Program-made: the position numbers and the translations under genes
Shown here: piece after piece, positions 7,689-13,589 of the stretch
How the letters are laid out: each line of letters starts with the position of its first letter
Numbering within the stretch: position 1 is the stretch's first letter
Notes under the pieces: model-generated
The model's input: only the letters and a program-made list of their open reading frames with translations
The model's database searches: none
Told to the model about the DNA's origin: nothing
DNA from: an uncultured Bacilli bacterium
GTDB taxonomy: Bacteria; Bacillota_I; Bacilli_A; RF39; UBA660
DNA length: 15,004 nucleotides
Assembly (NCBI GenBank): GCA_934096025.1
Contig: CAKOLP010000009.1
Location: forward strand, 1-15,004
Direction: 5' to 3'

Positions 7689-9249
7689 ATTACATAATAT
7701 TCGGGTAAGTATAAAAGAAAATATAGATTTAAAACAGGTTGTTTGTCAAAAACTTAAAGTAGCCCCAGGTAGTATTGAAAGTATAAGTATTCATAAAAAA
7801 AGTATTGATGCCCGTAATAAAAAGTATTTTAGTTATGTATTTGACTTAGATGTTAATCTTGCTTGTGAAGATAAATATTTAGGGGTTTATGTTACAAAAG
7901 TGTTAGATGAAAACTATCATTTGCCAAAAAGAAATTCAAATATAAAAAAAGCAAGTGTAACAATTATTGGCGCTGGGCCAGCTGGTCTTTTCTGCGGCTA
8001 TATGTTAGCTTTACGGGGATATAAACCAGTAATAATTGAAAGAGGCGAATGTCTTGAAGAACGGGTAACAAGCGTTGATGAATTTTGGAAAAACTCTATT
8101 TTAAATGAAAAGAGTAATGTTCAATTTGGTGAGGGTGGAGCTGGAACATTTAGTGATGGAAAGCTTAATACTTTAGTAAAAGATAAACGTTTTATAATGA
8201 AAGAGGTTTTTAAAATATTTGTAGAGTGTGGTGCTAGTAAAGAAATCATGTATGAAAGCAAACCTCACATTGGAACAGATGTTTTACGCAAAGTGGTAGT
8301 AAATTTGCGAAATAAAATTTTGGCATTCGGGGGAGTAATTCGATATAATTCTTGTTTAACTAATATAAAAATTGAAAATAATACTTTAAAAGGAATATAT
8401 ATAAATGATGAATTTGAGCCATGTGATCTTTTAGTCTTAGCTATAGGGCATTCAGCTCGGGATACTTTCCGTATGTTTTACCAAAACAAATTACAAATCG
8501 AAGCTAAGCCTTTTGCTGTAGGGTTAAGAATTATTCATTCCCAAGATTTAATTAATGAAAATCAGTATCCTATAAATTATGCTTTTTTACCTCAAGCTAG
8601 TTATAAATTAACTTATAAGGCAAAGAATAATCGCGGAGTTTATAGTTTTTGTATGTGTCCTGGTGGTTATGTAGTAAATGCAAGTAGTACCAATAATGGA
8701 GTATGTACCAATGGAATGAGTAATTATAATCGTGATAGTGGCTATGCTAATAGTGCTATAATTGTAACTGTAAATGAACAAGATTTTGCCAAAAATCCAC
8801 TCGGAGGTCTAGAATTCCAAGAACAAATAGAGCAAAAAGCATATTTTTTAACTAAAGGAAGTATTGCCATTCAGTCTTATTTAGATTATAAAGCTAATAA
8901 ATTAGAAGATAAAAATTTTCCAGTTGGAGCTTTTAAAGGGCAAGTAAAACTTACTAATATAAATGAAATATTTCCTGATTTTATTAATGATACTTTAAAA
9001 GAAGCCATAGATTACTTTGATAATAAAATAAAAGGTTTTAATAATGCTTACCTTGCCGCTCCGGAAGCTCGGTCTTCTAGTCCGATAAGAATAGTTCGAA
9101 ATGAATCTTTAGAAAGTAATATAAAAGGAATATATCCTTGTGGTGAGGGCTCTGGCTATGCTGGGGGTATAACAACTAGTGCTATGGACGGGATTAAAGT
9201 TTTCGAGGAAATTTATAAAAATTTTGACCCAATCGACAAGGTTTGCTAA
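7681..9249 (+). CDS. COG2509-type uncharacterised FAD-dependent dehydrogenase
   Basis: Predicted soluble flavoprotein of 522 residues. An N-terminal domain of about 85 residues contains the KKSIDARNKKY stretch (39-49) that I associate with the COG2509 family. The Rossmann FAD fold follows: IIGAGPAGLFCGY (95-107), then Glu120 in VIIERG. Next comes NVQFGEGGAGTFSDGKLNT (146-164), a glycine-rich family signature. The C-terminus closes the FAD site with GIYPCGEGSGYAGGITTSAM (483-502). No membrane segment or signal peptide is seen. The reaction is unknown for the family, so I assign none. The ATG at 7681 overlaps the previous gene by 8 nt, and the pair are two different FAD proteins made from one message. 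The stop codon and last codons are part of the downstream terminator stem, so this is the last gene of the addBA transcript. Confidence 0.85.
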   Translation: MIRLHNIRVSIKENIDLKQVVCQKLKVAPGSIESISIHKKSIDARNKKYFSYVFDLDVNLACEDKYLGVYVTKVLDENYHLPKRNSNIKKASVTIIGAGPAGLFCGYMLALRGYKPVIIERGECLEERVTSVDEFWKNSILNEKSNVQFGEGGAGTFSDGKLNTLVKDKRFIMKEVFKIFVECGASKEIMYESKPHIGTDVLRKVVVNLRNKILAFGGVIRYNSCLTNIKIENNTLKGIYINDEFEPCDLLVLAIGHSARDTFRMFYQNKLQIEAKPFAVGLRIIHSQDLINENQYPINYAFLPQASYKLTYKAKNNRGVYSFCMCPGGYVVNASSTNNGVCTNGMSNYNRDSGYANSAIIVTVNEQDFAKNPLGGLEFQEQIEQKAYFLTKGSIAIQSYLDYKANKLEDKNFPVGAFKGQVKLTNINEIFPDFINDTLKEAIDYFDNKIKGFNNAYLAAPEARSSSPIRIVRNESLESNIKGIYPCGEGSGYAGGITTSAMDGIKVFEEIYKNFDPIDKVC

Positions 9250-9260
9250 AACCTTTTTTT
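9238..9260 (+). terminator. Intrinsic terminator overlapping the COG2509 stop codon
   Basis: AAGGTTT (9238-9244) pairs perfectly with AAACCTT (9249-9255) around a GCTA loop, followed by Ts to 9260. The TAA stop (9247-9249) lies in the loop and stem, and the last three sense codons lie in the left arm and loop. It ends the addBA operon 2 nt before the next -35 box. Confidence 0.85.
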
Positions 9261-9262
9261 CT

Positions 9263-9290
9263 TTGACAAAAATCGCTATGTACTTTTAAT
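9263..9290 (+). promoter_or_regulatory. Sigma-A-like promoter of the secreted-protein gene
   Basis: A consensus -35 TTGACA (9263-9268) is followed after 16 nt by TTTAAT (9285-9290), five of six bases of the -10 consensus. A start near 9297 gives a leader of about 35 nt. A short imperfect palindrome (ACTTT at 9282-9286, AAAGT at 9295-9299) straddles the -10 and the likely start; it may be chance in this A+T-rich DNA. Confidence 0.75.
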
Positions 9291-9316
9291 TTTTAAAGTG
9301 TTAAGGTATTTCCCGG

Positions 9317-9323
9317 AAGGAGG
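9317..9323 (+). promoter_or_regulatory. Strong ribosome binding site for a TTG start
   Basis: AAGGAGG (9317-9323) is a full Shine-Dalgarno match, 8 nt before TTG at 9332. The nearby ATG at 9325 is only 1 nt away, is in another frame and opens a short dead-end frame. The TTG is therefore the start, and it begins a typical signal peptide. Confidence 0.8.
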
Positions 9324-9331
9324 AATGGAAG

Positions 9332-10792
9332 TTGAAAAAGTTATTTATTATAGCTTTTCTTTTACTAGGTACCATAAGTGCTAGAGCAAATACTTTAGAA
9401 GTAAACACAGGTGATAAAACATATTCATTGTTTTCTCCTTACAAACTCATAAATGGGGAATATGCTTTTTTATTAAGCTTAGATAATAGTAAAATCACCA
9501 ATAAAAAATATGTAAATAATTTAGCTTATTTAGCAAATGAATATAATTCAGAAAATTATTTGTTAACTATATCAGAAATGATTTTAGAAAGCGTAAATCC
9601 TAGTTATGATGTTTATATTAAAAATTCTTACGGAGACATCTTAGATAATAAAGTATATAAAGAAAGATTAACTACCATGCTTACTAATTTTGATGAGCCA
9701 AGTAGGATTCATAAAAATAAATATACTGTAGATTATAAAGGTAGTCTAACAATAGATTATATCTTTGATAATATAAGTAATGATTACTCCGAAGAACAAT
9801 CTGTGTTTGCTGATAAAATAATCTTTAAAAATTTTAGTACCATCGGAGAAAATAGGATTAATTTTACATATGATATCAATATTACTGATAACTATATAAC
9901 TGCAAATCATTTAATAAAAGATGACTTTTATGTTATAGTTAATGTTGTAGGTCGAAAAGTAGAATTCCATATTGATAATAACAAGTATAATATGTTATTT
10001 AAAGTAATGGATATATATAATAATGTAATTGAAGAAATATCTTTAAATAAAGAACTTACGAAAACATTTTATATACCCACTAAAGCTGTAAAAATAGTTG
10101 ATTATTCCAGGATTGATGAGCTAGAAAAAGTTCAAGATATTAATATTGATTCTGGTAAAGAAGATTTAGCATTTAAAATTCGTCTCGTAGAACAAAGTTA
10201 TGTTTGGTTTTATTATACATTATATCATGATATTTTAAACGACGTTAAAACCTCCGCAAAAAACAATTTTACTATATATGATATCAACTATAATGAGCTT
10301 TATAAATGTAAAAATGAAGAATCTTGTTCTTTCTACTTAAAAAAGGGTAAATATATTATTGTAGATAAAGTAACTAATTCTCACGAAATAATAGATGTAA
10401 CTAAAGATAGTGATCATACTATTAAAAGGTATAATATTAATGGTTTAATTAGTAAAAGAAATATTACAAAAATAATGCATAATAATGAAGAAATAGTATT
10501 TCATAAAAAAAATGATTCTTACATAGTGCCTGGTTATTTAGATTATGATACTTATGATGTCTGTTTTGAAGATGCTTGTGAGACTATTAATCTTCACAAT
10601 AATGCAGGTGTGCAGTTTATTAATTCTGGTGTATTTTATGTCTTTGATAATAAAGAAAATGATAATTCAGTAATTATTGATAAAAATGAAGTTATTAATG
10701 ACTTAGAGAATAATATAGAAAAACAACCGGAAGAACCTCCTTCAACATTTATTTTTGTACATGAAATATATCTTTATAAAAAAGAAGATTAA
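9332..10792 (+). CDS. Secreted protein of unknown function, possibly a degenerate thioester-domain/CnaB-like surface protein
   Basis: No confident family. Residues 1-19 form a signal peptide: MKK, a hydrophobic core LFIIAFLLLG, then ARAN as the likely cleavage site, so the protein should be exported. The remaining 467 residues are rich in Asn, Asp, Tyr, Lys and Ile and look like beta-sandwich domains. Residues 62-96 (LAYLANEY, then LLTISEMILESVNPSYDVYI) recall the helix with a TQ-x-x-IWE motif in Gram-positive thioester adhesin domains. Here the Gln is Ile80 and the Trp is Leu85, and there is no Cys before residue 326, so no thioester could form. Residues 312-350 (FTIYDINYNELY, then YLKKGKYIIVDK) resemble a CnaB/SpaA-like fold. 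The first cysteines occur as close pairs, Cys326/Cys332 and Cys411/Cys416. The C-terminus has a PEEPPST stretch but no LPxTG motif and no membrane anchor. It is a single-gene unit with its own promoter and terminator. Confidence 0.75.
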   Translation: MKKLFIIAFLLLGTISARANTLEVNTGDKTYSLFSPYKLINGEYAFLLSLDNSKITNKKYVNNLAYLANEYNSENYLLTISEMILESVNPSYDVYIKNSYGDILDNKVYKERLTTMLTNFDEPSRIHKNKYTVDYKGSLTIDYIFDNISNDYSEEQSVFADKIIFKNFSTIGENRINFTYDINITDNYITANHLIKDDFYVIVNVVGRKVEFHIDNNKYNMLFKVMDIYNNVIEEISLNKELTKTFYIPTKAVKIVDYSRIDELEKVQDINIDSGKEDLAFKIRLVEQSYVWFYYTLYHDILNDVKTSAKNNFTIYDINYNELYKCKNEESCSFYLKKGKYIIVDKVTNSHEIIDVTKDSDHTIKRYNINGLISKRNITKIMHNNEEIVFHKKNDSYIVPGYLDYDTYDVCFEDACETINLHNNAGVQFINSGVFYVFDNKENDNSVIIDKNEVINDLENNIEKQPEEPPSTFIFVHEIYLYKKED

Positions 10793-10796
10793 AATT

Positions 10797-10828
10797 AAAG
10801 TTCTTAATATTTTATTGAGAGCTTTTTT
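10797..10828 (+). terminator. Intrinsic terminator after the secreted-protein gene
   Basis: AAAGTTCTTAAT (10797-10808) pairs along its full 12 bases with ATTGAGAGCTTT (10814-10825), allowing two G-U pairs. The loop is ATTTT, and Ts run to 10828. It starts 4 nt after the stop. Confidence 0.8.
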
Positions 10829-10851
10829 GCTTTATTTAGAGTAGATTTAAA

Positions 10852-10880
10852 TTGCTGTTTGTTTAAATATTTGATATAAT
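10852..10880 (+). promoter_or_regulatory. Sigma-A-like promoter of the nusB-xseAB-proS operon
   Basis: TTGCTG (10852-10857) is followed after exactly 17 nt by a perfect TATAAT (10875-10880). A start near 10887 leaves about 16 nt of leader, just enough for the ribosome site AAGGAG (10890-10895) and its spacer before the nusB ATG at 10903. Confidence 0.75.
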
Positions 10881-10902
10881 TGAGTAGTTAAGGAGAACTG
10901 TT

Positions 10903-11298
10903 ATGCAAAAAACGAGAAGTGAGTTAAGAAACATAATTATGACAATTTTATATCAGTTGGAAATTTATGAAGAAAGGAATATGGATTATAGAGTTGAGGA
11001 GATAATAAAAGATAATATAGAAATAGAAAGTGATTTTGTAAATTCAGTTGTAAATGGTGTTAGAAGTAATTTAGTTCTACTTGATACCCTAGCTAATAAA
11101 TATATGAATAATTGGACTATAGATAGAATTGATAAACTAGGAGCAAATATCTTACGTATTGCTTTATATGAATTAAAATATACAGATACACCAGATGTAG
11201 TTGTAATAAATGAAGCAATTGAACTTTCTAAGAAGTATTGTGATGATTCTGTTAGAAAAATAATAAATGCAGTTTTAGATAAAGTAATAAGAGCTTAA
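10903..11298 (+). CDS. nusB: Transcription antitermination factor NusB
   Basis: Small all-helical RNA-binding protein that, with NusE (S10) and other Nus factors, binds boxA RNA to allow antitermination in rRNA operons. The 131 residues match the family length. The opening SELRNIIMTILYQLEIYE corresponds to the usual helix with an Arg start and a Tyr-Gln pair. The second half has DRIDKLGANILRIALYELKY (74-93), then VVINEAIELSKKYCDD (99-114) and the closing helix VRKIINAVLDKV, which are the most conserved NusB parts. The ATG at 10903 is 7 nt after AAGGAG. It is the first gene of its operon, and the next ATG is 1 nt after its stop, so translation of the two is probably coupled. Confidence 0.93.
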   Translation: MQKTRSELRNIIMTILYQLEIYEERNMDYRVEEIIKDNIEIESDFVNSVVNGVRSNLVLLDTLANKYMNNWTIDRIDKLGANILRIALYELKYTDTPDVVVINEAIELSKKYCDDSVRKIINAVLDKVIRA

Positions 11299-11299
11299 T

Positions 11300-12055
11300 A
11301 TGATATTAACTAAAGAAGATAATGAAAAAATAGAGAAAATTGGGTATACACAGTTATTAAATTTAAGTGCAGGCACATATGTAGTAAAGGGCTTAAGTGA
11401 GGAAAAAGGGATTATTGAATTATTAGGAACTAATCTTGCTTATATAATGGGACTTAAAGTACCAAAAAATCATTTGTGCAAAATAGGAGAAAATTATTAT
11501 ATATTAAGTGAAGATTTAAATACTGAGGGAATTTTTACAGAAGCATCAAAAGTGTATGGATTAGATTGTGATAATATTAATGTTTATGATGCTATAAGAA
11601 TAGCTTTAAGAAAATTTGTGAATACTGAGATTGCTGATGATATATTAAAATTGTATTTTTTAGATTGTTTAATCCAAAATTGGGATAGGAGATTGGATAA
11701 CTGGGGATTTTTAAGTGTTAATGGGAAGTCCTGTGTAGTTGCATTTGACTTTGATAATTCTTTTTGTAAAAATGGCGAACTTACTTATTTGCATATGGGA
11801 GATAATCATTATAATTCAACATTTCAAGATTTAGCATTTTTCTTAGAAAATGGTATAGAGCAAGATATAAAAAAATTTTTGTTTTATTATGAATTATTTA
11901 GACCAGAATTACTTTTTGAATTATTAATGTTTATGAAAAATACAAAACAAATTGCTAGTGAAGAAGTTATTAAGCATTTAATTGCTACTTATTCAGCAAA
12001 TTATCAGGCTATAGGGGCTATTTTGGAGGAAAAATTAAAGAAAGGAAGAAATTAA
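11300..12055 (+). CDS. HipA-like/CtkA-like small protein kinase-fold protein
   Basis: A 251-residue protein that reads as a HipA-type kinase domain. The N-lobe has GTYVVKG (25-31), with Lys30 as the candidate ATP-binding lysine, then IELLGTNLAYIMGLKVPKNH (39-58), the HipA-like pattern of an acidic residue, a helix and LGL-x-VP. A hinge-like YYILSEDL (66-73) follows. In the C-lobe, NWDRRLDNWGFL (127-138) gives a catalytic loop of Asp129-x4-Asn134, the same spacing as in HipA. AFDFDNSF (148-155) gives the metal-binding Asp (150 or 152). It is shorter than full HipA (about 440 residues) and lacks its N-terminal domain. No HipB-like helix-turn-helix partner is adjacent, so a classic toxin-antitoxin pair is not supported. 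It is fitted between nusB (1 nt gap) and xseA (0 nt gap), where Bacillus has folD. The ribosome site is weak (AAGAG, 11289-11293). The substrate is unknown. Confidence 0.7.
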   Translation: MILTKEDNEKIEKIGYTQLLNLSAGTYVVKGLSEEKGIIELLGTNLAYIMGLKVPKNHLCKIGENYYILSEDLNTEGIFTEASKVYGLDCDNINVYDAIRIALRKFVNTEIADDILKLYFLDCLIQNWDRRLDNWGFLSVNGKSCVVAFDFDNSFCKNGELTYLHMGDNHYNSTFQDLAFFLENGIEQDIKKFLFYYELFRPELLFELLMFMKNTKQIASEEVIKHLIATYSANYQAIGAILEEKLKKGRN

Positions 12056-13318
12056 ATGGATATTGAAAAGTATATAAATATAAGTGATTTAAACAATTAT
12101 ATTAAAAGTATAATTGATGAAAACCCTTATTTAAGAAAAGTCTATTTAAAAGGGGAGATAAGTAATTTTAAAAATCATACCCGTGGTCACTTGTATTTTA
12201 CTTTGAAAGATGATAGTTCACGTATTAATGCTGTGATGTTTCAAAGTAGTGCTTTAAGACTTGCATTTACTCCGGAAGACGGTATGAACGTTTTAGTTGA
12301 GGGACGTATAAGTGTTTATCCAGCTACCGGGGGCTATCAAATATATGTAGAAAAAATGGATTTGGATGGCTTGGGTGCTTTATATATTGAATATGAAAAG
12401 TTAAAAAAAAGATTGGCAAGTGCAGGTTTATTTGCCGATACTCATAAAAAGAAAATTCCTAAATTTCCCGAAAAAATTGGCGTTGTAACTGCACCTACTG
12501 GGGCAGCAGTAAAAGATATAATGAGTACGATTAAAAGAAGATATCCAATTTGTGAAGCTATTTTGTTTCCTTGTTTAGTTCAAGGAAAATTAGCGGCACC
12601 TGATATAGTAAAACAAATAAAAAGAGCCGATGAATATGGAGTTGATACAATAATAGTCGGGCGTGGAGGAGGTTCCATTGAAGACTTATGGGCTTTTAAC
12701 GAAGAAATAGTGGCAGAAGCAATATATGAGTGTAAAACCCCGATTATAAGTGCAGTTGGTCATGAAATAGATTGGACTATCTCTGATTTTGTTGCAGACT
12801 TGCGAGCGCCTACCCCGACCGGAGCAGCAGAAATGGCCGTTCCTACCGTAAGAGACGTAAACGTACTTTTAAATAATTATAAGATAAGGTTAAATAAAAA
12901 TATTAAAAATATGGTTAATACGAAATTTATTAAATGGCGTAATTTAAAAACAAGTTTTATTTTAAAAAATCCTATGGCAATGTATGAAGTAAAAGAGCAA
13001 AAGCTTGATACATTAATAGATAATTTAAATAAAAATATTAAAGTAATTATTCAAGATAAGGAATTTATGTTAAATAAAATTAAAATGTCTGTGGCATTAC
13101 AAAACCCGATGAGTTTAATTGATAAAAAGAAAAATGAATATAAGTTACTTATTAATACGTTAAAATTAGTAAATCCTTTAGGCATATTGGAAAAGGGATA
13201 TTCACTAGCTACAATAAATGATAAAGTTATTAAATCTAGTGGTGATGTTAATATTGATGATATAATTAAGGTTAAGCTTTATGACGGTGCTATTAGTGCT
13301 AAAGTAATAGAAAAGTAG
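12056..13318 (+). CDS. xseA: Exodeoxyribonuclease VII large subunit
   Basis: Catalytic subunit of exonuclease VII, which degrades single-stranded DNA from both ends and acts with several XseB subunits. The N-terminal OB-fold is clear: VYLKGEISNFKNHTRGHLYF (29-48), with VNVLVEGRISVYPATGGYQI-like strands (77-97). The catalytic domain follows: IGVVTAPTGAAVKDI (141-155), VGRGGGSIEDLWAFN (201-215), then ISAVGHEIDWTISDFVADLR (231-250) and APTPTGAAE (251-259). All of these are hallmark stretches. The rest is the long coiled-coil region that carries XseB, with repeated NPM/NPL turns that restart near MSLI and LVNPLGILEKGYSLA. The length of 420 residues is slightly below the E. coli form (456). The ATG begins right after the preceding TAA. 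Confidence 0.95.
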   Translation: MDIEKYINISDLNNYIKSIIDENPYLRKVYLKGEISNFKNHTRGHLYFTLKDDSSRINAVMFQSSALRLAFTPEDGMNVLVEGRISVYPATGGYQIYVEKMDLDGLGALYIEYEKLKKRLASAGLFADTHKKKIPKFPEKIGVVTAPTGAAVKDIMSTIKRRYPICEAILFPCLVQGKLAAPDIVKQIKRADEYGVDTIIVGRGGGSIEDLWAFNEEIVAEAIYECKTPIISAVGHEIDWTISDFVADLRAPTPTGAAEMAVPTVRDVNVLLNNYKIRLNKNIKNMVNTKFIKWRNLKTSFILKNPMAMYEVKEQKLDTLIDNLNKNIKVIIQDKEFMLNKIKMSVALQNPMSLIDKKKNEYKLLINTLKLVNPLGILEKGYSLATINDKVIKSSGDVNIDDIIKVKLYDGAISAKVIEK

Positions 13319-13360
13319 ATGGATAGTTTAAAAAATCTAAGAAAAAGAAAGGATATTTAA
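13319..13360 (+). CDS. Possible 13-residue micro-ORF between xseA and xseB
   Basis: ATG at 13319 directly follows the xseA stop (13316-13318) and opens MDSLKNLRKRKDI, ending with TAA two bases before the xseB ATG. The peptide is very basic. It lacks a convincing ribosome site (only GAAAAG nearby) and overlaps the xseB ribosome site, so it could let ribosomes finishing xseA re-initiate across the gap. It may also be chance. Confidence 0.22.
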   Translation: MDSLKNLRKRKDI

Positions 13361-13362
13361 AA

Positions 13363-13584
13363 ATGGAAGAAAATAAAAATTTTGAAAGTTCCTTACAAGA
13401 ACTAGAAGTTATAGTAAAAGAACTAGAAAGTGGCAATGTAAATTTAGATGATGCAATTAATAAATATACTGAAGCTATGAAGTTGGCAAAGTTTTGTGGC
13501 GAAAAATTAAATTCTGCGACAGAAAAGGTAAATAAGATTTTAACTGAAGAAAATGAATTAAAAAATTTTAATATAGAGGGGTGA
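13363..13584 (+). CDS. xseB: Exodeoxyribonuclease VII small subunit
   Basis: Small helical-hairpin subunit that coats the coiled-coil arms of XseA. The 73 residues show the family pattern: FESSLQELEVIVKELESGNV (6-25), then LDDAINKYTEAMKLAKFCGE (27-46), then an LNSATEKVNKIL helix. Length matches the family. The ATG at 13363 is preceded by GAAAGGA (13347-13353). It follows xseA by 44 nt, instead of the tight overlap often seen. It ends in TGA, and the stop lies within the GAGGGGTGA ribosome site of proS, so proS translation is probably coupled to it. Confidence 0.92.
   Translation: MEENKNFESSLQELEVIVKELESGNVNLDDAINKYTEAMKLAKFCGEKLNSATEKVNKILTEENELKNFNIEG
13576..13583 (+). promoter_or_regulatory. 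proS ribosome binding site overlapping the xseB stop
   Basis: GAGGGGTG (13576-13583) includes the first bases of the xseB TGA (13582-13584) and is 6 nt before the proS ATG at 13590. Confidence 0.75.
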
Positions 13585-13589
13585 GTTAA

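Noticed and set aside
10739..10842. A +1 frame near the end of the secreted-protein gene stays open past its stop and is rich in Leu, Ile and Lys, suggesting a frameshifted lost membrane anchor.
   Set aside because: No sortase motif precedes it, the sequence is biased by A+T-rich DNA, and the frame runs through a clear intrinsic terminator.
11300..12055. HipA toxin of a HipBA toxin-antitoxin module.
   Set aside because: No antitoxin gene with a helix-turn-helix is adjacent on either side, the N-terminal HipA domain is missing, and the gene is locked inside a housekeeping operon.
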